Source: Babylonia areolata (taxonomy: Eukaryota; Mollusca; Gastropoda; Neogastropoda; Buccinidae). From it: a stretch of 64,000 bases of DNA. The stretch spans positions 8,556,942-8,620,941 of the forward strand of contig NC_134891.1 in the NCBI RefSeq assembly GCF_041734735.1, read 5' to 3'. The position numbers and the translations under genes were made by a program. The notes beneath the pieces are model-generated. The model worked only from the letters and a program-made list of their open reading frames with translations, made no database searches and had not been told where the DNA came from. The first letter of the stretch is position 1; each line of letters begins with the position of its first letter. Shown piece by piece: positions 1-24,046 of this stretch.

Positions 1-50
1 AGTGTGCTCACTGTGCAGGATGTAATTTTGTGTTGTGTTGTCTTTTTCAG

Positions 51-10030
<9,980 letters not shown>

Positions 10031-11466
10031 TGCGGTCCCCCCTCCTCTCTCTCCTGCCTGTGTGGGGGCACGTGGCCTCGTCTCACCCAGTGTCCGGGTG
10101 GAGAGCTTGAGGTTGGAGCCGGAGAGTGGCAGCTTAGACCCTGCGCAGGACGGAGTGCAGGCACACAGAATGTGGCAGGGATCTTGGGGGACGCAGTGTG
10201 TTGTTGACGTGGGAGACGTTGTGAAGGGGGCAGTCAGGGGGCCTCTCTGGGTGGGTGTGTGGGTGTGGTGTGGCACAGGTGGGGAATGTTGGGAAGTGAG
10301 GAGAGGCAAGGTGTGAGGCTTGAACTTCCAGGTGTGCTCAGAATGGGTGGGTGTGGGGTTTTTTTTGTGTTGGTTGTTGAAGCAGTGGTGACTGCCAGAC
10401 ATGCTGCCAGGACATCTCAGGTCTTGAGTTTTCAGGGGGTTGGGACACGGATGGGGTTTGCTTGTGGTGGTAGTGGTGGTGGTGGTTTGGGAGTGTGGAG
10501 TGGGTGCCAAGTAGGTTGGCTGACTCCACAAGACAGAGTGGGTGAATCTCACACACTGGCAGTGATACGGCCATGATTGTTTAAGAACAGCTTTGGAAGT
10601 ACTGGAGCACCAGTTGAAGAGCGGTATTTGGTGAAAGTTGAGCTGCTTTTTTTGGTGGTGGTTTCTGGGGGGACTTTTGGAGAGCACAGATTGGAAGAGA
10701 ACACAGGAAACCCAGAGTCTGAACAACTGGTGCCTGGATTTTAAAGCTGGTTTCAAATCTGGTGAGCACTGACAGCAGCACGCAGGCTTCATCAGTGCAT
10801 GCATGCAGAGGGGCATGTAAGGGGTGTTTTTTTGTCGCTCCCACATTGACAGACAGATTGTGTTTTACCCCTGGCAAGTTGGCCCCCCTCAACCCCTCCC
10901 CCACTCCCCACTACCCTTTGAGCTGTCCTGTCCAGTGCCAGAACTGCATTGGTCAGGACGACTGGAAATTGGCCGGCACGTTTCTAGTCACCGTCTGGTT
11001 TCACTGACTGGAACTGTGATGATGTTGGAACTCGCGGTGCAGCAAGACAGAAGTGTTTTGTTGCCACGTTATTACTGTTTCGTGCATCAGTGCTTTGTGG
11101 GTCGCTTGGTGCGTGTCTTGGTGTTTGAGGTGACTGTGGATGTGTATGTGGACGGTACTTATTGCCATCTCTCCGGTGCTGACTTTGTCCTAATGTGCAA
11201 AGATCGTGGAATTAGCGTGCGTATTGTGCTGGAAACCCGTGCAGAGGAACGGTCTTGACCAGGTGTAAGAGTCAAAGAAGATGAGCTTGAATGTATGCAC
11301 GCATACGCTCACACGCATCCTTCACCCTCTAGGAGCATGTGCGTCACCGAAGACTCACACATGTTTACACCCGTCTCATACAAAGACAATCACTTGTGCT
11401 CCACACATGCATATGCTTGCTTATCTTTTATGAGGTCAGTCTTCCCTTATCTCTTTCTCACACATG

Positions 11467-11540
<74 letters not shown>

Positions 11541-11760
11541 GAGACTTGTCTTCATTATCAGGAAGGGGAGGGGGTTGGGGTTGTTTAAGATGGGATGACA
11601 AATCTGTGCCAATACAATCTGAAAAAGGCATGCGACACACGGGCACATAAAAAAAATTCAAATGGGAACATAAAAAAAAACAACTTCCACCAGACCTAGA
11701 TACAAACACATGTGTTCATGGAAGAGTCTGAAAACTGATCTTTACAGTCTTTATGTGTTG

Positions 11761-11793
<33 letters not shown>

Positions 11794-14740
11794 TTTTGTT
11801 TTTTTTAATATAATTAGGAATGTGGTTTCAGTAGAAAGGCTGTGATAACACAGATATAACCGATCCTCAGTGGGATTAGGGGGGAATGGTGGTGAAGGGG
11901 AGAAAGGGGAAAGGGTGGTGAAGGGGGAAAAAAAAAAAAAAGAATAGAAAAGAAATCCAAGTGATATCCATGCTGTATAGATCTCTAGTAAATTACTGTT
12001 AACAGTTTACATAGAGTGTGATTGACATAGGCTGATTCAGTACTGTTGTGTATTTATAGCATGAAAGACTAACGCAGTAACACAAATGAATAAAAAGGTT
12101 TCCTTGTATATATAAGATGTGAAAGAGAGTAATTTCAAAAAAAGAAAAAAAAAAGGTGCAGTGGCTATGAAACATTTTTTTCACTTATTTAAGCATAAAT
12201 GTCATGAGAAATAAGCATTGATTGGCTAAGAGCGGACCGGGCAAGACTTTTCACTGTTAGCCGCACAAAATTTGGCCAAGCAGAGCAAACCGATAGGCCC
12301 TAGTTTGCATCAGTTTTGACATGTATATGTATCACCAAACATGGAGTATGATACAAACTCCTCCTTTCAGCTTTATAGTTGTCAGCATGATCAGTGAAAG
12401 CTCAGGTTTGGCGTTTGCAGTTAGCGTTAGTTTTGGTGGTCTGCATTTCTGTGATTTCTTTTATGAACAGTCAGCATTTTGGGGAATTCTTCTGTCCACC
12501 TGTCTTGTCAGTGGTTGTGGCAGTGGTTCTTCAAGAATTTCCTTGATGGGGTTTTTTTTTTTGTGGCTTTTTTGTTTGTTTGTTTGTTGTTTTTTTATGT
12601 GGATTTCTCCTTCCGGTATCTCTTTTTTCTTTTTTTAATATACCAACACATGGAATTTGATCCTGATAGAAAGATTATTGCCATGAATGTGAAAATAGGG
12701 ATTGAGGAAGGAAAGTAGTTTCTTTACAAAGGACACAGTTGACTCAGAAACTGGGAAGAGAGGAAAAAGAGCAGTAACATGAAATGTTTTGTGTGCCTTT
12801 CTTTGTATCTTTCATTATTCCTTCCCTCTCACTCTTCCTGCCTGTCTTTTTGTTTCTGATCTATGGGCTTTTCCGTTCTGTGTTACTGTCGGATGATCGT
12901 GATTTTTTTTTTTTTTTTCTTTTCTTTTTCTTTTCTCTCTGTCTTGTTGTTTGTTTTGTTTTGTTTTGTTTTTTGCGAGGGGGGTGGGGGTGTTGGTTTT
13001 TGTTTTTTTCTAGTAAGATGTGATGTTTTCATGGTAGCCACTATGTGATGTTTTCATGGTAGCCAGTGTGCGTGTTGTTCAGAATTTGCGCCATGGCAGA
13101 AGGGTTCAGGTGTGTGGAATATCTGATCCGGTGTTCACCAGTGATGAGGGATCAAGGCCACACATTTCAGACTGGCCACTGTGTCTTTTGGAAAAAAAAA
13201 AGGCACTGTGTACTCCAGGTTGCCTCACTCCGCCCAGGTCTGAATCGGTACCTGACTTCAGTCAGGGAAGGTTGAAATGGTGGAAGGTTGAGGACTGGAG
13301 CACCCCCCCCCTCACCCCCACCCTGCCCTCCTGTGCAGAGCTGTAGACGTAGTGGATATGAATTAACTGCCCCCCGACGGCTGTAAAAAGTTATGGGACC
13401 TTTAACAGTTTTATCATGTGTGTGTGTGTGTGTGTGCGTTTGTGTTAATTCTCCAGCACGATTTTCGTGATGGATGTTGGGAATGTTTTTGGTTGCTTGT
13501 GTACAGCCCCAGCTGAGCTTATCTTTTAACTGTTGAGGCCTTCAGTTGATGAGACTGAATCTGCGTTGGTATTGTGTGCGTATGCTTGGCTGTGAAATTA
13601 TTACTGACGGGAGGAACTCCACGCTTACTTTATCATTGATCTGATCTGAATGATCTGGTGGGAAGGTGAGCGTGTCTACTTTGTTAGTTTGGTTTAGTTT
13701 TGTGTGTATTGTGTTTTGTGGAGGGGGAAAAGGAGGAGGAGGAGGATGGATTCTTCTCCCCCCCCTTCCCCTCCTCCTAGAAGTTTTTTGCTTGGTTGAT
13801 AAACTGGCAGTGCTTTTTTTTTTTTTCTTTTTTTTTTAATACCTTCTCATTACCTGTCTCTGTCTCGGTGTGTGTGTGTGTCTCTCTCTCTTTGCCTCTC
13901 CCAAGGATCTGAAATCTCAGATATATATATATACCTGTCACATGTTGACGTGGATTTTCAGGTTAACGAATGTTGTTTGTTTCCGAGTTCAGTGATGATA
14001 CATGTTTCTTGTCCGGCCCATCTTCCCATTCCACTTGCCCCTCCCTCCCTCCCACCCTCCCTCCCTCCCAGCCTGCCTCCCTCCCTCCCTCCCAGCCTTC
14101 GATGCAGTGTTCTGTAGGGATGACGGCGACTATGCTGGTCTCTTCTATAGAGTGGGTGTTTCTTTTTTTGTTTGTTTGTTTGTTTGTTGATCCCCTCTCC
14201 GTGAGTGATAATGATGCATTTTTATGGATGTTTTTTTTTTTTTTGTTTGTTTGTTTTTGTGTTGGTTTTTGTTTTTGGTGTGTGTTTGTTTTGTTTTTTA
14301 TTTTTTCATGCAAGGAGGAATTGGACATCGATGCATGAAGACTTCTGTCTGGAGAGTTGTTGGACAAGGTGATTGATACCTCACAAACCTGTGGTTATTT
14401 TACGGGAGCGCATGTTGGTGTGTTTTTATATGATGGAGACAGAGAGAGAGAGAGAGAGAGAGACGGAGCCTTTCGGTGAAGAAGAGTGCACTGGGAATCA
14501 AATGTGTGTGCAGAGGTGATAGTTGCCTGGTTTTTGGTCTGCCTGATTGAAATGATCATGCTTGTGTGTTTTGTGTGTGAAATGGTTTGAAACTGTTGAA
14601 TGAGGGAGACAGAGGGGGGGGGGGGAAGCGGAAGCAAAAATGATAAAAGAGTGACAACAATGCAGAATGGACAGGAAAGCCATTTGCAGAGACCCAGGCT
14701 TTGACACACTACCGACAGAACTGGAGGAATCTGGTGGAAC

Positions 14741-14781
<41 letters not shown>

Positions 14782-14814
14782 GAGTTGCCCCAAAGACTAA
14801 TCACGAGAAGAAGA
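10031..14814 (+). other. PHTF 3' UTR and downstream sequence, no second gene seen
   Basis: This stretch follows the PHTF stop. It is GC-rich and TG-rich to about 10.6 kb, then mixed unique sequence with poly(T) runs, (CT)n(CA)n at 11467-11538, short polypurine/polypyrimidine tracts and CCCT-rich tandem sequence near 14040-14097. I found no convincing poly(A) signal to set the UTR end. An open frame of 144 codons at 10824-11258 has no recognisable domain. Confidence 0.4.
11467..11538. repeat. (CT)n(CA)n compound microsatellite
   Basis: An uninterrupted ctctct run passes into cacaca. Confidence 0.95.
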
Positions 14815-16480
14815 GTAATGGATAGAAATGATTTTGTGTGTGTGTGTAACTGCCATGGTTAGAAACGGTGTATCGCTGCATGTGTGTAACGGACGTAGAA
14901 ATGATTTATATGTGAAATGGATAGAAATGGCTGTGTGTAATGGACAGACGAGACTTTTGAGCGTTTTCTGGATAGAAATGATTATGTGCGTAATGGATAG
15001 AAGTAATTATGTGTGCTATGAAATGAAATGATAGTGTGTGTGTGTAATGAATAAGGAAGGTTGTGTGTATAATGTATAGAAATGACTGTGTAATGGCTCT
15101 AGATGATTGTGCTTGAGATGAATGAAGATAAATGTGAAATGGATAGAAATGACTGTGTGTATCATGAATAGAAATGATGTGTGTGTGATGCATAGAAATG
15201 ATTGGATTGTGGATAGAAATGATTGTGTGTGTAATGGATAAAAGTGATAGGGTCGTGGATGGAAATGCTTGTGTGTGTAATGGATGGAAATGATTGGGAT
15301 ATGGATAGAAATGTTTGTGTGTAATGGAATGAAATAATTGTGTGGGTGATGGATAGAATGATTGTGTGTTATGGATAGTAATGATTGTATGTGTGTGTGT
15401 GTGGTAGATTAAAAATGATTGTATGTATAGAAATTACTGTGTGATGGCTAGAAACGAGTGTGTGTGTGTATGTGTGTGTGTGTGTGATTGCAAGAAATGA
15501 TTGTGTGTGTGATGGATAGAAATGATTGGATTATAGATACGAGTGTCTGTTTAATGGATGGCAATTATTGGGTTGTGGTTAGGAATGAGTGTGTGAGTTT
15601 AATGAATAGAAATGATTGTGTGTAAAATTGATAAAATAAAAAAAAAATGATTGGGTTGTGGACAGAAATGCTTGTGTTTGTAATGGATTGAAATGATAGT
15701 ATATGTAATCGTTTTAAATGATTGGGTAGCGTATATCATTTATTGTGTGTTTAATGAGTATAAAGGAATGTGAAATGAACAGAAATGATTGTATTTGTAA
15801 TGAATAGAAATGATTGTGTGTGTAATGATTGTGTGTGTAATGAATAGAAATGATTGTGTGTGTGATGGATGGAAACGATTATGAATATAATGGATATAAA
15901 TGACTGTGTAATGGCTAGAAATAATTATGTGTGTGTGTGTAATGGCTAGAAATGATTGGGTTGTGGATAGAAATAAGTGTGTGTGTAATGAATAGAAATT
16001 ATTGTGTGAATAATTGATACAAATGATTAAGCTGTGGATAGAAATGCTTGTGTGTGTGATGGCTAGAAATGATTGAGTTATGGGTAGAAATGATTGTATG
16101 TGAAATGGTTTAAAATAATTGGGTTGTGGATATGAATTATTGTGCGTGTAATGGGTATAAAGGATTGTGTAATGGAGAGAAATGATTGTGTGGATAATGA
16201 ATAGAAAAGATTGTGTGTGTAATGGATAGAAAGCACTGTGCGATGGTTAGAAATGATTGTATAATGGATGGTAATGACTGTGTGTATAATGGATATATAA
16301 AAATGTGTGGAATGGATAAAGATGATTGTGTTATATATATATAGAAATGAGTGTGTGTGTGTGTGTGTAATGGATAGAAATGATTGGGTTGTAGACAGAA
16401 ATGAGTGTGTTTGTGTATTGGAAAGAAATGATTGTGTGTGCAGTGATAGAAATGATTGTGTGTGTAATGTACCTCTCCAT
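14815..16480. repeat. Degenerate satellite, unit about 24 bp
   Basis: About 1.65 kb built of variants of atggatagaaatgattgtg plus tgtgta. Unit length varies and copies differ widely, which suggests an old array. No promoter or gene is seen inside. Confidence 0.85.
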
Positions 16481-17609
16481 TGTGTGAGCAGTGAAAACTC
16501 ACCACACCACTACAGCTTTGACCTCAGCTGTGGCTTGACTCCTTTGCAGGAATGCTGGGGACTCTGTCATTATAAATAGTATCCCTCCCCCCCCTACCCC
16601 ACTGCCTTAATTAAGGAAAATCTGTTCAGGTTTACCTCTTTTTTTAACACTGTCTTTATTTCTGCCATTTTCCCTTTCCTCGCTGTCGTCTCTTCCTTCT
16701 TCGTATTCCACCATGCTGGTCGATTCACCTCCACCCCCCACCCCCCACCCCGCTGCCTTAATTAAGGAAAATCTGTTCAGTTTTACCTCTTTTTTTTAAC
16801 ACTGTCTTTATTTCTGCCATTTTCCCTTTCCTCGCTGTCGTCTCTTCCTTCCTCGTATTCCACCATGCTGGTCGATTCACCTCCACCTCCCACCCCCCAA
16901 CCCGCTGCCTTAATTAAGGAAAATCTGTTCAGGTTTACCTCTTTTTTTAACACTGTCTTTATTTCTGCCATTTTCCCTTTCCTCGCTGTCGTCTCTTCCT
17001 TCTTCGTATTCCACCATGCTGGTCGATTCACCTCCACCCCCCACCCCCCAACCTGCTGCCTTAATTAAGGAAAATCTGTTCAGGTTTACCTCTTTTTTTT
17101 AACACTGTCTTTATTTCTGCCATTTTCCCTTTCCTCGCTGTCGTCTCTTCCTTCCTCGTATTCCACCATGCTGGTCGATTCACCTCCACCCCCCACCCCC
17201 CCCCCCTTTTTTTTTTTTTTTTTTTAAGACAGCCTTGAATATTTTTGGGTTTTTTTCTGAACTTGGTAATTGAGTACTCTTTCTTTCTTGTTGTGTGCAG
17301 CGATAGAAATGATTGTGTGTGTAATGTACCTCTCCATTGTGTGAGTAGTGAAAACTCACCACACCACTACAGCTTTGACATCAGCCGTGGCTCGACTCCT
17401 TTGCAGGAATGCTGGGGACTCTGTCATTATAAATAGTATCCCTCCGCCCCCCCCCCACCCCACCCCGCTGCCTTAATTAAGGAAAATCTGTTCAGGTTTA
17501 CCTCTTTTTTTTAACACTGTCTTTATTTCTGCCATTTTCCCTTTCCTCGCTGTCGTCTCTTCCTTCCTCGTATTCCACCATGCTGGTCGATTCACCTCCA
17601 CCCCCTCCC

Positions 17610-17649
<40 letters not shown>

Positions 17650-17700
17650 CAGCCTTGAATATTTTTGGTCTTTTTTTCTGAACTTGGTAATTGAGCACTC
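16440..17700. repeat. Nested higher-order tandem repeat, 151-bp units
   Basis: A 151-152-bp unit (gccttaattaagg marks it at 16604, 16755, 16907 and 17058, and again at 17470) is itself inside a larger unit. The block 16440-16600 (satellite end, ctccattgtgtgag, cacaccactacagc, aatgctgggg) recurs at 17303-17465. The block taagacagccttgaat recurs at 17225 and 17647. Confidence 0.85.
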
Positions 17701-20615
17701 TTTCTTTCTTTGTTGTTGTTTTCATTTTGCGCCAAGGATGTGTGAGTGCCTGTTGGCAAGTTTTGGTTTGGTATGTATTCTACTGTGTTGTTCTGTGTAT
17801 TGTGTGTAATTATGTTTATGTTAGGTGGGGTTTTTATTATTCATTCTCTGGCAAACAAAACAAAACAAAAAGCAAAAAAAAAAGAATGGTCAGTGTCAGA
17901 GGCATACCCAAGGTTCATGTGCCTGAGTGTGACTGTGTGCCTCTTGTCGTAATTTTCTGCTCTAGAAGTGGGTGGTTTTCTTTTTTGGTTGTTTTTCATT
18001 GTGTGTGTGTGTGTGTGTTTTTTTTCCTTGTTGTCCTGGATGTTGATAGTATTGATTGTTGTTCAGCCTTGATTTGGGCCTGTGTGAGGGGCTGAGCTGC
18101 AAGCAACAGTGATAAATAAATAAATAAATAAATAGATAAATAAGCAGTTGCTGTATGAAGAGCAAAACGTGTAGCCCATGTCAAGAGTTTGGCAGTCTCT
18201 GCCGTCTCACGGGGAGCAGAGTGTGTGTAATGGGTTTCATCGAAATCAACAATTGAAAAAGAGAGAAAAGGCGTCATTTTGCTGTCGATGCATGTCTTGA
18301 CAAATGCAGCTCTCAGAGAGAGAGGGATGCAAGATGCTTTTCTCCTTATTTTTGCCAGTGCCAAACCCCGGCAAAGCCAGAAACGAAGACTGTGAAGCGT
18401 GGGTGAACCCACCTGGCTGATCCATGCCAGTGAGTTTGAAAGGCATAACTAAGTGTGGTTCAAGTTGTGTAGGTTTCTATGCACAGTGACTGCTTGTTGT
18501 GTCAGTGTGAAAAGTTAAATGTGTATGTGTGTGTTAATCTGGCAGGTCTGTCTTTTTTGTGTTATTGTGTCAGTTTATGCAAGCATCGTTATGTGTGTAT
18601 GTGTATCCAACAGATCTGTGTCTGTGTGATGGCAGGTGCAAGAGTTCATTGACAGATTTATGAGAGTGATTTACAAGACCTGGCTGACACATCTATCAGT
18701 GTGTTGCATACTCCCTCTCGATATGTTCATCTGTTTTCTCGTTCCTTCTCTCTCTCTCCCTCCCTCTCTCTCTCCCTCCCTCTCTCTGTGTGGCCTTCCA
18801 TGCCTTGCCCTCATGTTGATCTCAGCTTCCATGCCTAATGAGGAGCCCCTGCCACAGTCTACAGTGTTGACACATTCAATGGAGGCACTGTTGTTTGAAG
18901 GATGTGGTGGTGGTAATGGTGGTCTCCAGTCTGAAGGAAACCCATAGGCATTCTGCCTTCATGACTAAGCAGTTGTTGTCTTCAATACAGTGGGGTTATT
19001 CTAGGTGGTGCTCTGGGTATGTTGAACAAGAAAGGTGAAACAGAACACCACTGAAGCGGCTCAGCAGGGCTGCAGGGTCTGTTCTGATGTATGGTGTGCC
19101 CTGGCATGGATAGCTGTAGTTTCCCCGTGGACGGTCAACTCTGAGACTGGAACAGAGCCAGCTGGGTGTGGCTGTGTTTGGAGGACCTGGAATCACCGGT
19201 GTGTGAGAGACATGAACACCATTGAAACAGTCAGGACGCAGGGGTTAGCTGAAAATGATGGTGATAGAACCTTTAGATGTTTTCACAACGCAACGGTTGA
19301 TAGCACAGTGACTCTTCTTGCTTCTTTCTGAAATATTTTCCAGGACGCATTTCTTTGTAACTCCCATGGAGTGAGTTATGGATAATGAGTTTGCTGCATT
19401 ACCGCTTGAGGTGTTTTGTTCTTCTGTTAGTTAGTGTGTCGGCTTGTTATTATAATCTCAAAGGATTCCACAGTGTGAAGGTGTCCAGTAGAATAACGAT
19501 ATTACTGTTTGTGGAAGTAAGTTATATTTGTTGAAATAAGTCATTATGGTGGTTATTTCTGACACTGTAGTCATGACTTGTTTTCAGATTGTCGCCTGCT
19601 TGAGTGGAGAGGTTTGCATTTATCTAATTTTGCCAAAAAAAGAAGCATCGTATGTGAGGAAAAAACAACAATAAACAAATACAAGACCGATGTACATGGT
19701 TGTGATAACAATTGCAGCATGCGTCATGTGTAAAATATATCTTCAGTGTAATTCAGAACAGGAACACAACATATTTACCCTGCTATGCAGCTGCATTTAC
19801 TCAGGGAAAAGAGCGTAGAATCTCAATTGAAGCAGAAATGGAGAACATGAAGTGGTGGTGTGTTGTTGTTTTTTTGCGGGGAGGGCTGGGTTTTTTTCCT
19901 CATAGATAACACATTGCTTATTGAGCAGTTTGTGTTTGATCATCTTACAAACCATTACTGTGCAGCATCGCCCTGGCCAAATTAAATGGTACCTTTGCTT
20001 TTATGGGTGGAAAACTAGTTTTTGATTCAGCCAAACGTGAGAGAGAAAAGACTTTGGGCACTGGATCTAGCAAGTGTGGTGCACAGTTAACTTCGCCATT
20101 TGTGTATTGTCTAGCCAGTCTTACAAAAAATGGTAGAGCTTGATTTTAACTTGCATGGATGAACAGTGGAGAGGTTTGTCCACAGGAAAATGGCATATAT
20201 GGCAGAATTTTAACCATCTTATCCTGGTTTAAATTGTGTGGTTTGGGTTGTTGTTTTTTTGTTGTTGTTTTTTTGGTGTGTGTGGGTGAGTATGTGCATA
20301 TGTGTATCTGTGGAGTGTGTGTGTGGCATATGCAAATGTATGTGCTTTGGAAGGAGAAAGTTGCACAAATTGGAAGTGCGCATAGTAATCTTATAAGTTG
20401 GTGGTAGCTGAGTGTTGTGTGAAGTGTGTACAGTCGGTGTGTTTGTGATTTGAATGGTTGTGAAAACTCTGAGTATATCTGTTGTGGTGATGTGTGTCCA
20501 GGTTTGGACGCTGGGAGGTGCATCATTGATTATCATTATGCATGTTTGTGTTGTCCACATTCCTCCTGTATGAGAGAAATAAAAGAAATGAAAAAGATGT
20601 CCCATTTTTTTACAT

Positions 20616-20646
<31 letters not shown>

Positions 20647-20735
20647 CTATCTCTCTCCCCTTCTTTATTCAGTCGATATCCAGCGGCCAGTTAGCATTAT
20701 ATCATCGGCCCTATTTGAAAACAAGTCTCTTACAC
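17701..20735. other. Intergenic, no gene seen
   Basis: Mixed TG-rich sequence with microsatellites ((AAAT)n at 18113-18140, (TC)n at 18747-18788 and 20618-20660). The segment 19140-19200 (agctgggtgtggctgtgt then tggagga) also occurs at 7440-7480, so it belongs to a dispersed repeat. No frame resembles a known protein. Confidence 0.4.
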
Positions 20736-20739
20736 ACTA

Positions 20740-21425
20740 GTCAGGCGAGGTTCTCGCGAGATACACAAGGAAGGTGTGTTTCTTTTTTTTTCTCTCTTTT
20801 TTTCTCCACCTCGCAGCAAGAATGGAGTGGTTCTGCTCAGTTGTCAAAGCTAGGTTGCCAACGCAGCAACTTTGCCGCAAGATAAGGATAAAGTTTACTT
20901 CGCACCTCACGCCCGTTCCTTTGCTCATGTATTTTGTTTTCACCCATGTACTTGCCACTCTGTCGCACAAGCATCAGAGACGTGTTTCATTAACTCACTC
21001 GTACGGCCAGTCCTCTCTTCTCCTCTACACGGACCCCTCGGATGTCCAGTGGGTGTCTGAATGACCCAACCTTTAGCTTCCGTAGTCAGAATTGTGGTTT
21101 TCTTTGTCAACATTCACCTCTTCAGTATAAGAGCCTTCCGCTTGCAATATCTTGATGATGGTAATTGCGCTGAAACGCTGTTAACGTCGTCTCTTTCGCC
21201 GTTCGTATGGAGAGAGTTAACGCGAGCACACATGCGTGCTGGAGGCGAGGGCGAGGAGTACAGTGTGCGCAACGAAACGAAAGCCGGGCGGGAAGTAGAT
21301 TTTATAATTATTGCTCTGAAAGCTACCTAGCCTTGACTCGCGAGAACCTAGAAGCCACGTGGAAAAAAGGAGGTGGAAAAAAGAAACGCACCTTCCTAGC
21401 GTGTCTCGTGAGAACCTCGCCTGAC
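20740..21425. mobile_element. TA-flanked inverted-repeat element (host of a nested element)
   Basis: It begins gtcaggcgaggttctcgcga and ends with the inverse (tcgtgagaacctcgcctgac). The inverted ends extend over about 70 imperfect bp including an aggaaggtg.gtttctttttt stretch. TA flanks both sides (20738-20739, 21426-21427). No transposase is present, so it is a MITE-like derivative. Confidence 0.75.
20994..21216. mobile_element. TTAA-flanked short element, nested
   Basis: It lies between TTAA at 20990-20993 and 21217-21220, with ends ctcactc and gagagag. The same element, inverted and also TTAA-flanked, is at 52868-53091. A TTAA target suggests piggyBac- or Kolobok-type mobilisation. It is too short to code. 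Confidence 0.75.
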
Positions 21426-21429
21426 TATA

Positions 21430-22060
21430 AGAAACCTCCTCAGTTCTTGTGAAAAAGAAACACGTCACTGGGACATCGACATCCATATGAACATGTCAAG
21501 TGTCAGTATTTGTGGTTCTGCGGCATATTTGCAAATACAGGCCTACGTTTATTTTTATGGAAGGAAAATAATTTCTGGCAGACATTGTTCACGGCATAAA
21601 CAACACATGGTGTTGAGACATGTAGGTCTATATTCGAAATTGAAGAAATTCACGGAATATAACGTTTTGAAAAACCATAATCTACTTCAGCATGTCATAA
21701 TTATCGATCAGTCTCGTGACCGTCAAGATCTTCCTCAGGTCAACAGAACTCGGGGTATGAAGTGTTGCACTGAGTTACAGCTTTGTTTCTTCGGTTTTAG
21801 GTTCGATCCTTACCTGATCAAAGTACATGTGTATTCATGGTTTGAGCCCGAGGTGACAAGTCAACTGAGCCAGGAAAGATAGGTGGATACGTGAAACACC
21901 CAGTTTCAGCGTTTTCCATCGCTTGATAACACTGGCTGACCTGAAAACCTGTGTTGGCATAAAGTTCAAAGTTTGGCGTGCTCAGCTTCCACTCTTGTTT
22001 GAGAAAGATAGAGTATCTTTCTCACTGTGATTCCACAGAGTCTTGCGTACACACACACTC

Positions 22061-22101
<41 letters not shown>

Positions 22102-24011
22102 ACACACACACACAGAGTGTCACTACTGACAGTGACATGGCACGGAGCCAGGCCTACACGTACGCACACTGAGGTACACCACGGACTTGCACATATAATT
22201 TTATTGATAAATGCGTAACACTACACAGACCACTACACATAAATGTCCCGGAAAACGCGTGTGACCTTTTCATCCTCTTTTTTTTTTTTTTTTTTTTTTT
22301 AAGGTCATATTTTCTTCTTTTCAGTGACATTTAATTTTCTATATTGTTCTTCTTTGGACTGACATTCACGGACCCGGGGGCCATATTGACCAGTGTCTTT
22401 GCATAAAACTGCAGGCAGGGGAAAAGAAAAAAAAAGAGTGGCGTTGTCAGTGTAGCGACGGACGTGCTGTGGGGAGAGCAACCCGAATTTCACACAGAGA
22501 AATCTGTTGTGACAAAAAGGGTAATGCAATACAAATATTAAAGATGACCTTCACGACGTTTCACAACTCGTGCATATCATCAGTAGTAGCCTCACTGAGT
22601 ATGATCTTCTTGTCAAAAGTCACTGATCTCAGCTGATTTTTGTCAGTCCATCCATGAATTTCGAACTTCACTGACTGTGAATCTGGTCAAATCGGCCCGG
22701 CTTCAGTCTTCTCAGCTTTTTTTTCTTTCTTTTTTTTCTCACTGATGTCAGCCTGACTAATCAAGTATGGTGGACTCCCGAGCAGCCGAGTCTGAACTCT
22801 TACTGGCGATCTGCATGAGAGAGAACTGAAAGAGAAGAGAGAGGACTACAGGGGTCTTCACTGATCCGCCGGTAACTTGTCAATCTGGCTCCACCACTGA
22901 CTTTAAGATATTATGTTTACCAGTCACTCCACAAGTGGTCAGTTTCACACACACACACTTTGCTTTGTCTCTGCACAAAATTCAGCGCTATATAAATATC
23001 ATTATATAGTATTATTACAGAGAGAGAGACTGGAGAATACCAACTGAAAGTCGGCCAAATCTTACTATTTAACTCCTTCGGTGAGACTGAGCATAGACAC
23101 TACAGAGATATTATGGTCAGTGTCTATGATGGACTGCCGCGGAGACTATTCACGAACCTATTTATGTCCCGGTGAAGACTATCGCGAACTTGAAGATAGA
23201 GCGCGCACACCCCGCGGCGGCACTGCAACATGAAACTTACTGATAAATAAGTCTCAGTACTGTCAGCGGTCAGTGACCGTGTCGACAACAAACGAAATGT
23301 TTGACAAAGTGTCCAGCTGACCGACTCCTTCGTTACGCTCTGTTTGTGCAATCTCGGGGGAGGTAGGCTTTGTAGCCGCGCATCCACTTGGCTCGTCTGC
23401 CAAGATCAAACTTGTGCAGTCGACACGTGACAAGTACAGTCATCAATGTAAACCAGTACCTACAGGCGGATCTATTTTTAGATCAGCGCCCAGTATCGCC
23501 GGCGGACTGGGTAGGTAGACCTAAACTGGTCTGTTAGGGGGGGGGGGGGGGGGGGGGGAGTTTCGCTTAGTTTTCGACCGGGTAGTGACATGGGTCCGGC
23601 CGTTGCAAACGACTTGGCACTGAGGGCCCGGAGATTGCACCAACACAACGTCACACCCCGGCCAACACGTGACGACTGAACAGAGTTGATTTCAGTTGGC
23701 AGGGTTCAAAATCCTGACTGCGGATTGCACAAACAGAGCATCACACATTAAACATGACGAATCTGCTATGATTCATTTTGGTTTTGTGACTGAATATTTC
23801 ACCACTACGAATACATTTAGTGTACTGAGGCCTAAGCACCAGCAGCCACTCCAAAAACTGAGGAGACTGCATGGACATCATTGTGTTTGATCAAGTTAAG
23901 CCGCCGGCCGTTATCATGTATGTAGCCTACAGTTACTGGACTGAATTGAGAGCTCCCGGAGACTCGATATGCGGCTACGCTGAAAGTTATTTCGCGTCCT
24001 CAGCCTTTTCA

Positions 24012-24046
<35 letters not shown>

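Noticed and set aside
10824-11258. 144-codon frame after PHTF
   Set aside because: It has no recognisable domain, no splice or start context, and lies in the probable 3' UTR.
21487-21882. 131-codon frame
   Set aside because: It is of a length possible by chance, with no domain recalled, and no splice sites or conserved neighbours.
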